Shown: one piece after another, positions 43,153 to 51,064 of the stretch
Layout of the letters: the number at the start of each line of letters is the position of its first letter
Numbering within the stretch: the stretch's first letter is position 1
Assembly: GCF_008806595.1 (NCBI RefSeq)
Contig: NZ_VZRB01000017.1
Coordinates: forward strand, 119,494-183,493
Reading direction: 5' to 3'
Length of the DNA: 64,000 nt
Source of the DNA: Streptomyces luteolifulvus
Lineage (GTDB): Bacteria > Actinomycetota > Actinomycetes > Streptomycetales > Streptomycetaceae
Notes under the pieces: generated by a model
What the model saw: only the letters and a program-made list of their open reading frames with translations
Databases searched by the model: none
What the model was told of the DNA's origin: nothing
Program-made: the position numbers and the translations under genes

Positions 43153-44325
43153 GTGGACGTGAACGGCACAGTGGCCGAGGGCTTCGAGCCGGTCAGGACG
43201 GCGTTCGCGCGGAACTTCGAGGTGTTCGGGGACCGGGGCGCGGCCGTCGTGGTCTACCGGGACGGACACAAGGTCGCCGACCTGTGGGGCGGCACACAGG
43301 ACGTCGACGGGACGCGGCCCTGGGAGCGGGGCACGGCCCAGATCGTGCGCTCGGCGACGAAGGGTGTCGCCGCCGCCGTACTCCTCCTGCTGCACCAGCG
43401 CGGGGAGCTGGACCTGGACGCGCCCGTCGGCGACTACTGGCCGGAGTTCAAGGCGGCGGGCAAGGAGCGGACGCTGGTGTGGCATCTGCTCGCGCACCGC
43501 GCGGGCGTGCCGGTGCTGGACCGGCCGTTGACGCCCGCGCAGGCCGCCGACCCGGTGCTCGGCGCCGAGGCGGTCGCGGCGCAGACGCCGGCGTGGGAGC
43601 CGGGAACGGACCACGGGTACCACGCGCAGACGTACAGCTGGCTGACGGGCGAGCTGGTCCGACGGGTCTCGGGCCGTTCGATCGGCGAGTGGATCGCGGA
43701 CGAGATCACCGGGCCGGTGGGGGCGGACCTGTGGCTGGGCCTGCCGGAGAGCGAACGTTCGCGCGTGGGTCGGGTGGCGCAGATCGAGGCACCTGGGACC
43801 GCCGCGGGCGGATTGCGCACACGACCCAAGCGGGCGGTCGCCGAGGCCTACACCGATCCGGAGTCGCTCACCCGCCGCGCGTTCGCGGCGATCACCCCGA
43901 TGCCGGACGAGAACGACCCCGCGTACCGGGCGGCCGTCCTGCCCGCCTCCAACGGCATCGCCACGGCGGACGGACTGGCCCGCTTCTACGCGTCACTCAT
44001 CGGCGAAGTGGACGGCGGGGTACGCCTGTTCGCACCGGAGACGGTGGACCTGGCCCGGGGCGAACGCTCCGCGGGCCCCGACCGCGTCCTGGTCGTGGGC
44101 ACGCGCTTCGGCCTCGGCCACATGCTGCACGGCGGCGCGTGCCCGCTGCTGTCCCCCGCCTCGTTCGGCCACCCGGGCCGCGGCGGCGCCCTCGGCTTCG
44201 CCGACCCGCCCTCGGGCATCGCCTTCGCCTATGTGACGAACGGCTTCCACAAGAGCGTGACCGCGGATCCGAGGGCCCAGGCCCTGATACGAGCGGTACA
44301 CAAGTCGCTACCGGCCTCGGGCTGA
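43153..44325 (+). CDS. serine hydrolase of the beta-lactamase/esterase EstB family
   Basis: A 390-residue cytoplasmic hydrolase (no signal peptide). The catalytic SxxK is in IVRSATKGVAAAV. A Tyr-containing second motif follows in HGYHAQTYSWLTGELVRR, and the C-terminal FGHPGRGGALGFADPPSGIAFAYVTN includes the HxG-like third motif. Such proteins are usually esterases or lactonases rather than antibiotic-resistance enzymes. GTG 43153 follows AAGGAG at 8-9 nt. It is the last gene of the conserved chromosomal block before the polyketide cluster. Confidence 0.88.
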   Translation: MDVNGTVAEGFEPVRTAFARNFEVFGDRGAAVVVYRDGHKVADLWGGTQDVDGTRPWERGTAQIVRSATKGVAAAVLLLLHQRGELDLDAPVGDYWPEFKAAGKERTLVWHLLAHRAGVPVLDRPLTPAQAADPVLGAEAVAAQTPAWEPGTDHGYHAQTYSWLTGELVRRVSGRSIGEWIADEITGPVGADLWLGLPESERSRVGRVAQIEAPGTAAGGLRTRPKRAVAEAYTDPESLTRRAFAAITPMPDENDPAYRAAVLPASNGIATADGLARFYASLIGEVDGGVRLFAPETVDLARGERSAGPDRVLVVGTRFGLGHMLHGGACPLLSPASFGHPGRGGALGFADPPSGIAFAYVTNGFHKSVTADPRAQALIRAVHKSLPASG

Positions 44326-44394
44326 GAGCGAGCCCTGTCGCGACCGCGGCCCGGTCGGCGTCAAGGGCCCGCCTCCCGGCGCGCATCCACCCCC

Positions 44395-45426
44395 TCACAC
44401 CGGTGACTCGGCCAATGCCTCGCGGTACCACGGTGCGTAGCGGGCGAAGTCTGTTGTGAAGGACCGGACCGGGGGCGTCGAGAGCTGGGACCACAGGCGG
44501 TCGGTGGCGTACCAGCGGTCCAGGGCGATCAGGGAGAGGTGGCGCCTGTAGAGGAGGTCGTCGGCCGTGTCGAGGTGGGACAGGGCCTCCTCGCGGGTCA
44601 GGGTGCCCTCCGGGAGCGGGAGGTCCAGGGACCGGCAGACCGTGCTGACCAGGTCGCGCGCGGACACCGGCTCGGGGTGGGCCGCGTGCAGGACGCGGCC
44701 GGCGGGCGGGTGCGGGGACAGGGCCAGTTCGGTCAGGACCGCGGCCAGGGAGGACGCGGAGATCAGGGACAGTCGGGCCGCGCCGTCGTCCACCCAGTGC
44801 GGCAGGCGGCGCAACAGCCGGAGGAGCGCGGGCACGAACCAGGTGTCGCCCTCGCCGTAGACGAGGTAGGGACGCAGCACGGTCCCGCCGGCCGCCAGGA
44901 CGAGCCGCTCCCCCGCGAGCCGGGTGACGCTGGTCGCGGAGACCGGCGTCTCGGGCAGCCGTCCCTCGGGCTCGCCCCTGTGCGGCCCGTCGCCGTACAC
45001 GGCGGCCGTGCCCAGCTGGACGAAGCGGCGCACGCCGGCCCGCCGGGCCTCGGCGAGGAGGGCGCGGGTGCCCTCGTGGTTGACGGCCCGGCAGTCCGCC
45101 TCGCTGCCGCCGATCCGGGCCGCCAGGTGCAGGACGGTGGTGACGCCTTCGCACACTCCGTGCAGCGTGCCGGGATCGGCGAGGTCGCCGTGCACGGTCT
45201 CCAGGTCACCCGGGCCGCGGCCGGGGGCCGGCCGGCGGTGCGTGAGCAGTCGTATCGCCGGCCCCTGCGGCGTGAGGGCCGCGGCCGTCCGCAGCAGGGG
45301 CACGACATGGGAACCGACGAAGCCGGTCCCGCCCGCCACCAGGATCCGTTCGGGTCTTAATGACAGTCTCAACGACAGCCTTCCGTCGGCGCGGTCGGTG
45401 AATGCGGCACCACTGTCCTCAAACAC
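44395..45426 (-). CDS. NAD(P)-dependent extended SDR (epimerase/dehydratase family)
   Basis: A Rossmann-fold protein with ILVAGGTGFVGSHVVPLL (about 28-45) and the TVLHLAARIG and FVQLGTAAVYGDG blocks. The canonical YxxxK is not clearly present where expected after TAAVYG: the segment reads SVTRLAGERLV, with Thr in place of Tyr and no Lys. Catalysis may therefore differ from classical epimerases. It has 343 residues; GTG 45426. It is the distal gene of the cluster operon here and may reduce or dehydrate a polyketide intermediate, or belong to a carrier-protein-bound side branch. Confidence 0.72.
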   Translation of the reverse strand: MFEDSGAAFTDRADGRLSLRLSLRPERILVAGGTGFVGSHVVPLLRTAAALTPQGPAIRLLTHRRPAPGRGPGDLETVHGDLADPGTLHGVCEGVTTVLHLAARIGGSEADCRAVNHEGTRALLAEARRAGVRRFVQLGTAAVYGDGPHRGEPEGRLPETPVSATSVTRLAGERLVLAAGGTVLRPYLVYGEGDTWFVPALLRLLRRLPHWVDDGAARLSLISASSLAAVLTELALSPHPPAGRVLHAAHPEPVSARDLVSTVCRSLDLPLPEGTLTREEALSHLDTADDLLYRRHLSLIALDRWYATDRLWSQLSTPPVRSFTTDFARYAPWYREALAESPV

Positions 45427-45459
45427 GCCTTCGAGAGCAATAGGATTCGGACATTCCGC

Positions 45460-45756
45460 TCACGCCGCGGCGGTCCCGCCCCCTTGTGCCACCGTCGAAC
45501 GCCGCATCAAATCAGCCAGTACGGCGGCCAGTTCGCTGACCGAGTTCTCGCGCAGCAGCGCGCTCGCCGGTACCGGAATCCGCAGCGCCCTTTCGAGCCT
45601 GCGCTGCAGGGCGAGCGCGGTGAGGGAGTCGACTCCCTGGCTGTAGAGGGGTCGGTCCCGGTGGATGCGGTGGGCGGGCGGGATGTCCAGATAGGTCGCC
45701 AGGTTGCGGCAGAGGAAGCTCTCCATGGCCTGGGGTGTGGTGGGTATTCCTGACAC
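45460..45756 (-). CDS. stand-alone acyl/peptidyl carrier protein (extra ACP 1)
   Basis: A 98-residue carrier protein with the phosphopantetheine site LYSQGVDSLTALALQRRLE (Ser44) and a C-terminal helix LLRENSVSELAAVLADLM. This resembles modular PKS carrier domains more than the type II ACP at 55.4 kb. The GTG at 45756 is chosen because AAGGGAGAG lies just upstream; the in-frame ATG at 45771 would include that site in the coding region and has no ribosome-binding site itself. No ketosynthase or adenylation partner is adjacent. Confidence 0.82.
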   Translation of the reverse strand: MSGIPTTPQAMESFLCRNLATYLDIPPAHRIHRDRPLYSQGVDSLTALALQRRLERALRIPVPASALLRENSVSELAAVLADLMRRSTVAQGGGTAAA

Positions 45757-45789
45757 GGTCTCTCCCTTCATTGATGGACCCGGATGCCG

Positions 45790-46353
45790 TCAAGTGCGCG
45801 GCCTGGGCTGCGAGTTGCGCAGTGCACGCGGCTCCGGTCCCGGCCGGGGCCCCGCCCCCGCCGACCAGACGAGGTGGAACCTCCAGCGCCGCAGCCGCCA
45901 GCCGTCGGGGGTGCGCACGGCCTCGCCCTCGCTGTAACCGCCGATGTCGAAGCGACCTGACGGGTCCGGCCCGTCCTCGTGGTGGATGTGCGAGGCGACC
46001 AGGTGGATACGGATGCGGGCCGTGTCGCCGTCGACGTGGATGCCGTAGGTGGAGGCGAGGTGGTGCGTGCGGGCGAACCGGGACTTCTTCTCCAGGTGGA
46101 AGGCGGCGAGCCCGTCCAGCCCGGACGCCCTGCCGACCGGGAACTCCAGCCGGCAGTCGTCGGTGAAGACGCCGCGCGTCCAGGTGTCGTCGAAGCCGTG
46201 CTCGTCCTGGGTGTCGAGCAGGGTGATGTACCGGTCGATCAGCTCGGTGAGCTCGGCCCGGTCGGTCAGGGTCCGCACCTGTGCGCGCAGGGCGGCGAGT
46301 TCGGCCTCGGGAACGGTGACGGTGGCGGGCTGTTCGAGGGGCGGGGCGGTCAT
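45790..46353 (-). CDS. SnoaL-like (NTF2-fold) protein
   Basis: A 187-residue SnoaL_4/dehydratase-like NTF2 fold. A helix ELTELIDRYITLLDTQDEHG is followed by DTWTRGVFTDDCRLEFP, RTHHLASTYGIHVDGDTARIRIHLVASHIHH and the final strand WRLRRWRFHLVW. Relatives act as polyketide cyclases, dehydratases or hydroxylases; the jadomycin cluster has an NTF2-like gene too. The role here is unassigned. Gene order places it between carrier protein 1 and accE. Confidence 0.72.
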   Translation of the reverse strand: MTAPPLEQPATVTVPEAELAALRAQVRTLTDRAELTELIDRYITLLDTQDEHGFDDTWTRGVFTDDCRLEFPVGRASGLDGLAAFHLEKKSRFARTHHLASTYGIHVDGDTARIRIHLVASHIHHEDGPDPSGRFDIGGYSEGEAVRTPDGWRLRRWRFHLVWSAGAGPRPGPEPRALRNSQPRPRT

Positions 46354-46396
46354 GAATCCAGGGCTCCGTTTCTGGGAGTCGGTACGGCTGCGCACG

Positions 46397-46648
46397 TCAA
46401 CTGCCAAAGGGCGGCGCGCTCCGGCTGCCGGAGACGCGCCAGCCGCGCGGGTCCCGGTGCGTGGCGGCGCGCTCCGGGCGCCGCCAGCCGGCCGTGGGAG
46501 TACGGTCCTGCGGGCACGGCCCGCCCGCGGCGAGGACGGCGGCACGGGCGAGCAGCACACTGGTCAGCGCGGCGATGTCGGCGGCCGTGGCCCGGCCCTT
46601 GACGACCCGGATGACCAGCTCCTCGTGCCCGCCGTCGGCCCCGCTCAC
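46397..46648 (-). CDS. accE: acyl-CoA carboxylase epsilon subunit
   Basis: An 83-residue protein with the epsilon-subunit pattern: ELVIRVVKGRATAADIAALTSVLLARAA, then a variable Arg-rich stretch and the conserved C-terminal PRGWRVSGS. In actinobacteria this small subunit stabilises and stimulates the carboxyltransferase. GTG 46648 overlaps the stop of the carboxyltransferase gene (GTGA), so the two are coupled. Confidence 0.88.
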   Translation of the reverse strand: MSGADGGHEELVIRVVKGRATAADIAALTSVLLARAAVLAAGGPCPQDRTPTAGWRRPERAATHRDPRGWRVSGSRSAPPFGS

Positions 46649-48267
46649 TGCGGCGGGTTGCCGTGCTTGCGGCACGGCAGGTCGGCCTGCTTGGTGCGCA
46701 GCATCGCCAGCGCCCGGACCAGCTGGAGCCGGGTGTCGCGCGGGTCGATGACGTCGTCCACCAGACCGCGCTCGGCCGCGTAGTACGGGTGCATCAGCTC
46801 CGCCTGGTACTCCTTGATCTTCTGCGCCCGGGTGGCGTCCGGATCGTCGGAGGCGGCGATCTCGCGGCGGAAGATGACGTTCGCCGCGCCCTCGGCGCCC
46901 ATCACGGCGATCTCGTTGGACGGCCAGGCGAGCGCCAGGTCGGTGCCGATGGACCGGGAGTCCATGACGATGTACGCGCCGCCGTACGCCTTGCGCAGCA
47001 CCAGGGAGATACGCGGCACGGTGGCGTTGCAGTACGCGTACAGCAGCTTCGCGCCGCGCCGGATGATGCCGTTGTGCTCCTGGTCCACGCCCGGCAGGAA
47101 GCCGGGCACGTCGATCAGGGTGACCAGGGGGATGTTGAAGGCGTCGCAGAACTGCACGAACCGCGCCGCCTTTTCACTCGCGTCGATGTCGAGGACGCCC
47201 GCGAAGGAGGAGGGCTGGTTGGCGACGATGCCGACGACCTCGCCGTCCAGCCGGGACAGGGCGCACACCACGTTGGTCGCCCAGCCCGGCTGCACCTCGA
47301 AGTACTCGCCGTCGTCGACGATCTCCTCGATGACCGTGCGGATGTCGTAGACCCGGCTCGGGTCCTCGGGGACGAGTTCCAGGAGCCGGTCGGTGCGCCG
47401 GTCCGCCGGGTCGTCCCCCTTCGCGGAGGGCGGCAGATCACGGTTGTTGGAGGGCAGCAGGGACAGCAGGTACCGCACGTCCTCCAGGCAGCTGCGCACG
47501 TCGTCGTAGGCGAAGTGGGCGACCCCGGAGGTGGTGGCGTGCACATCGGCGCCGCCGAGGTCGTCCTGGGTGATCTCCTCGCCGGTCACGGCCCGCACCA
47601 CGTCCGGTCCGGTGATGAACATCTGCGAGATGTCACGGACCATGAAGACGAAGTCGGTGAGCGCCGGCGAGTACGCGGCGCCGCCCGCGCACGGACCGAG
47701 CATCACGCTGATCTGCGGGATCACCCCGGAGGCCCGGGTGTTGCGCTGGAAGATGCCTCCGTAGCCGGCCAGCGCGCTGACGCCCTCCTGAATACGGGCG
47801 CCCGCGCCGTCGTTCAGCGACACCAGCGGCGCCCCGGCGGCCAGCGCCATGTCCATGATCTTGTGGATCTTCTGCGCGTGCGCCTCGCCGAGCGCGCCGC
47901 CGAAGATACGGAAGTCGTGCGCGTACACGAAGACCGTACGGCCCTCCACGGTGCCCCAGCCGGTGACCACACCGTCGGTGTAGGGGCGCTTGCGCTCCAG
48001 GCCGAAGCCGGTGGCGCGGTGTCGGCGCAGGGTCTCGACCTCGGTGAACGAGCCCTTGTCCAGCAGCAGTTCGATGCGTTCGCGGGCGGTGAGCTTGCCC
48101 TTGGCGTGCTGGCGCTCGGTGGCCAGCGGATCTCCGTGCGCCGCGGCCTGTTTGATCAGGCCGAGCTCCTCCACCCGCTCCAGTGCGCTCCACTGGCCGC
48201 GGTGTTCGCGGTCGCGCAGGCTGGGCCGGGCGGCATGCTGTGCCGTTCCGGTCTGGTCGGTCGACAT
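46645..48267 (-). CDS. accB: acetyl-CoA-type acyl-CoA carboxylase carboxyltransferase (beta) subunit
   Basis: Transfers CO2 from biotin to acyl-CoA, giving malonyl-CoA extender units. It is a crotonase-fold carboxyltransferase with LNDGAGARIQEGV, LGPCAGGAAYSPALTDF, TGPDVVRAVTGEE and DVPGFLPGVDQEHNG. In GGAYIVMDS, Ile occupies the position that is Asp in propionyl-specific subunits; the Ile form accepts acetyl-CoA in S. coelicolor AccB. ATG 48267 has GGGGAG 10 nt upstream; GTG 48276 has it only 1 nt away. It has 540 residues. The cluster supplies its own biotin carboxylase at 62.2 kb. Confidence 0.92.
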   Translation of the reverse strand: MSTDQTGTAQHAARPSLRDREHRGQWSALERVEELGLIKQAAAHGDPLATERQHAKGKLTARERIELLLDKGSFTEVETLRRHRATGFGLERKRPYTDGVVTGWGTVEGRTVFVYAHDFRIFGGALGEAHAQKIHKIMDMALAAGAPLVSLNDGAGARIQEGVSALAGYGGIFQRNTRASGVIPQISVMLGPCAGGAAYSPALTDFVFMVRDISQMFITGPDVVRAVTGEEITQDDLGGADVHATTSGVAHFAYDDVRSCLEDVRYLLSLLPSNNRDLPPSAKGDDPADRRTDRLLELVPEDPSRVYDIRTVIEEIVDDGEYFEVQPGWATNVVCALSRLDGEVVGIVANQPSSFAGVLDIDASEKAARFVQFCDAFNIPLVTLIDVPGFLPGVDQEHNGIIRRGAKLLYAYCNATVPRISLVLRKAYGGAYIVMDSRSIGTDLALAWPSNEIAVMGAEGAANVIFRREIAASDDPDATRAQKIKEYQAELMHPYYAAERGLVDDVIDPRDTRLQLVRALAMLRTKQADLPCRKHGNPPQ

Positions 48268-48285
48268 CTCGGTCACGCTCCCCTG

Positions 48286-49128
48286 TCAGGTTCCTTGCGT
48301 GGTCGTGGCGGGCGCGCTCGCGGCAGGCGTGGTGGGCGCCGCGGGCATGGCCGCCGCGGTCCCCAGGTCCACCGTGCCGCCGGCGAACAGCGCCTCCACG
48401 GGCAGCCAGCGCACCCCGACCTTCGGCGCCTCGGTGCCGAGTACGGCGACGGCGGCGTTGTGCCGGGGTCCGGCCGGCAGGTCGAGGAGCGTCCAGCCGT
48501 CCGGCCTGCGCCGGACGTCGGCACCCAGGTAGTCCTGGCCCGGGTCGCGGGACAGGCCGGTGCCGAGCGCCTTGAGGAAGGCCTCCTTGCGGGTCCACAT
48601 CTGCCCGAACGCCTCGCGCCTGTTGTCCCCGGCGAGGTCCTCCAGCTCCTGCCGCTCCCCGGGGTGCAGGGCCGGGGTGCACACCTCGACGGTCTCGTCG
48701 CGGGGCAGCCGCTCCACATCGATGCCGATCACGGTGGTGGAGACGGCGATGGCGGCCATGCCGTGGCTGTGCGCCAGGGAGAAGTGCAGGGGCGGGTCGG
48801 GGTGGGCGACGGCGGGCCGGCCGTGCGGCTCGGCGCAGCCGGGGCAGGGCTCCCGTACGAACGGCACGTCCTGCGGGGGCCGCCCCAGATAGGCGCCGAG
48901 CAGCCGGCGCAGCGCGACATGCGCGGAGGCGTAGGTGATCCCGTCCGTGGGGCGCACGAAGGAGGCGGTGCGCCGGCGTTCGGCGTCGCTGAGCTCGGTC
49001 AGCTCCAGGCGCTCGGCCGCGGAGTCGAGGCGGGGCCGGCGCACCAGCCACACATCGAGCTCACCCGGCCGGGGCAGCCGCGCCGCCTTGGTCGCGGGCG
49101 CCGCGCGGACGAGCACATCCCCGCTCAC
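48286..49128 (-). CDS. Sfp-type 4'-phosphopantetheinyl transferase
   Basis: Activates carrier proteins by attaching phosphopantetheine from CoA to their Ser. The two family signatures are present: VIGIDVERLP (about 146-155; metal Asp and Glu) and FGQMWTRKEAFLKALGTGL (about 183-201). FSLAHSHGMAAIA precedes them. It has 280 residues with a low-complexity Ala/Thr/Pro tail of about 30. The GTG start overlaps the stop of the upstream carrier protein gene, suggesting it serves that protein and the other two ACPs in the cluster. Confidence 0.93.
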   Translation of the reverse strand: MSGDVLVRAAPATKAARLPRPGELDVWLVRRPRLDSAAERLELTELSDAERRRTASFVRPTDGITYASAHVALRRLLGAYLGRPPQDVPFVREPCPGCAEPHGRPAVAHPDPPLHFSLAHSHGMAAIAVSTTVIGIDVERLPRDETVEVCTPALHPGERQELEDLAGDNRREAFGQMWTRKEAFLKALGTGLSRDPGQDYLGADVRRRPDGWTLLDLPAGPRHNAAVAVLGTEAPKVGVRWLPVEALFAGGTVDLGTAAAMPAAPTTPAASAPATTTQGT

Positions 49129-49568
49129 GCCGTCCCCGGAAGGTCGTGCGAGACCACATGGCCGCGGGCGTGCTTGTGGGGGCTGTCCTCGGGGCCGAGC
49201 TGCCCGGCCAGGCAGTCGACCAGTTCGGCGGCGCTGTTGGCGCGCAGCAGCATGTTGAGGTTGACGTCCACGTGGAGGACGGCCTCCATCCGGCGCTGGA
49301 GTTCGAGGCCGGAGATGGAGCCGATGCCGAGGCTGTTCATCGGGCGGCCCACGGTGTCGATGCTGTGCGGATCCACCCGCAGCACCCGGGCGAGTTCGGC
49401 GCGGACGTACTCGTCGATGAGCCGGGTGCGCTCGGCCAGGTCGCTGGCGGCGAGCCGCGACAGGCTCGGCGGCACCACCTCCACCTCATGGTCCTGCTCG
49501 AACTCGTAGTCGATGTCGTCGAGATCATCAAGGTCGTCGAAGATCCAGGTCTTCGTCGTCTGGTCCAT
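49125..49568 (-). CDS. stand-alone carrier protein with acidic N-terminus (extra ACP 2)
   Basis: A 147-residue protein. Residues 8-30 are highly acidic (FDDLDDLDDIDYEFEQDHE). The carrier domain spans about 48-128 with SLGIGSISGLELQRRME, so Ser84 carries the phosphopantetheine arm. The normally conserved Asp before this Ser is Gly. LLRANSAAELVDCLAGQL matches LLRENSVSELAAVLADLM of the other extra carrier protein, so the two are related. Its start lies 41 bp inside the end of the MFS gene. The substrate is unknown. Confidence 0.78.
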   Translation of the reverse strand: MDQTTKTWIFDDLDDLDDIDYEFEQDHEVEVVPPSLSRLAASDLAERTRLIDEYVRAELARVLRVDPHSIDTVGRPMNSLGIGSISGLELQRRMEAVLHVDVNLNMLLRANSAAELVDCLAGQLGPEDSPHKHARGHVVSHDLPGTA

Positions 49569-51060
49569 GATCGTGCCCCGTCGTGGAGTGGGTGGGTGGT
49601 ACGGGAACGGGAGGGCGGCGCGGCCCGGCGCGTGCCGTGAGACCGCTCAGGCCCACGAGCAGTCCCAGTCCGCCGATCGCGGCCACCAGGGCGAGCGCGG
49701 GCCGGCAGGCCGCGACGGCCTCGGCCGCCGTGGCGTTGGGCGGCATGGAGGCGGCGAGCAGCGCGGCGACGAGCGCCGGTGTCGCGACCGCGCCGGTCTG
49801 CACGGCCGTCTGGTACAGCCCGCTGCCCGCACCGCGTTCGGCGGGCGGCAGCTTCGAGGTCGCCTGCATGTTCAGCGCGGCGAAGGACAGCACGAAGCCG
49901 GCGCCCACCAGGAGCAGCGTGGGCAGCAGCCGCCCGGGGTAGTCGAGCGGCCAGGACGCGCGCAGCTGCAGCAGATAACCCGCGAAGGGGAAGACGGCTC
50001 CGGCGGCGATGAGCCGGGGGGCGCCGTAGCGGGCGACGAGCCGGCCGGACGACAGCGCGGTGACCGCCAGCGGGGCGGCGGCAGGCAGCAAGGCCAGCGC
50101 GCAGCGCAGCGGCGACCAGCCGGCGACCGTCTGGAGCTGGTACGTGAGGACGAACAGCAGCCCCAGGTAGGACCCGTTGAGGCAGGCCGCGCCGAGGGCC
50201 GAGCGGAGCATGGGGCCGCCGCGCAGCGCACCGAACCTCACCAGCGGTGCGGGGGTGCCGCGTTCGACGGCCATGAAAAGGACCAGCAGCACCACGGCGC
50301 CCACCAGCGCTCCGCCGGAACGCCAGTCGGCGAGGCCGTGCGCCGGGAGGGCGGTGATGCCCTGGACGAGGGCGAGCAGCGCGCCGGTGAAGGCGGCGGC
50401 GCCCGGCACGTCGTAGCGCCGGGGCGTGCCCGGCGCGGTGTCGTTGCCGGGGATCAGGCGCAGGCCGAGGGCGAACAGCACCAGCACCACCGGCGCCGGG
50501 AAGGCGAAGGTCAGGCGCCAGCTGTAGGTGGTGAGCCAGCCCGACAGCAGCAGTCCCGCGGTGAAGCCGACGGCGCCGAAGAGGGTGTAGACGGACAACG
50601 CCCGGTTGCGGGGCGGGCCTTCGGGAAAGGCGGTGGAGATGATGGCAAGGCCGGTGGGCGCGGTGAGCGCCGCGCAGAACCCCTTGACCAGGCGGGTGGC
50701 CACCAGCAGCCAGGGTTCCTGGGCGAGCGCGCTCAGCAGCGAGGCGGCCGCGAAGCCGAGGAGCACCGCCAGATAGACCCGGCGGCGCCCCAGCAGGCTC
50801 ACCACCCGGGCGCCGAACAGCATCAGCCCGCCGAAGCCGACGGCGAACCCGGTCATCGTCCACTGCACGGACGTCAGCGGCAGCCCGAGGTCCGTGCCGA
50901 TCGAGGGCAGCGCCACGACCGCCACGGACACTTCGAGCGCGTCGATGAGCATGTTGCCGGCCAGGACGAACAGCAGCGCCCACAGCCGTGCGCCCCACCG
51001 CCCGGCCGCCGTCCCGGTGACTGCATCGGACGGAGAAGCAGACGGATACGACCTGGTCAC
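49528..51060 (-). CDS. MFS exporter, DHA2-like (14 spans)
   Basis: A 510-residue drug:proton antiporter-like protein. The first span pair with LPSIGTDLGLPLTSVQWTMTG is typical of DHA2 exporters. Motif A appears as GARVVSLLGRRR and motif C-like GAVGFTAGLLLSGWLTT follows. About 14 hydrophobic spans can be counted. It is probably the product exporter and self-resistance determinant. GTG 51060 lies 4 nt after the oxygenase-reductase stop; the open frame upstream is antisense-like and rejected. Confidence 0.9.
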   Translation of the reverse strand: MTRSYPSASPSDAVTGTAAGRWGARLWALLFVLAGNMLIDALEVSVAVVALPSIGTDLGLPLTSVQWTMTGFAVGFGGLMLFGARVVSLLGRRRVYLAVLLGFAAASLLSALAQEPWLLVATRLVKGFCAALTAPTGLAIISTAFPEGPPRNRALSVYTLFGAVGFTAGLLLSGWLTTYSWRLTFAFPAPVVLVLFALGLRLIPGNDTAPGTPRRYDVPGAAAFTGALLALVQGITALPAHGLADWRSGGALVGAVVLLVLFMAVERGTPAPLVRFGALRGGPMLRSALGAACLNGSYLGLLFVLTYQLQTVAGWSPLRCALALLPAAAPLAVTALSSGRLVARYGAPRLIAAGAVFPFAGYLLQLRASWPLDYPGRLLPTLLLVGAGFVLSFAALNMQATSKLPPAERGAGSGLYQTAVQTGAVATPALVAALLAASMPPNATAAEAVAACRPALALVAAIGGLGLLVGLSGLTARAGPRRPPVPVPPTHSTTGHDHGPDDEDLDLRRP

Positions 51061-51064
51061 GGCG

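Noticed and set aside
43153..44325. Antibiotic-inactivating beta-lactamase
   Set aside because: No signal peptide, and motifs fit EstB-like esterases rather than class A or C beta-lactamases.
46645..48267. Propionyl-CoA carboxylase beta subunit
   Set aside because: The specificity position in GGAYIVMDS is Ile rather than the Asp of propionyl-specific enzymes, and the setting is a malonyl-CoA-using PKS.
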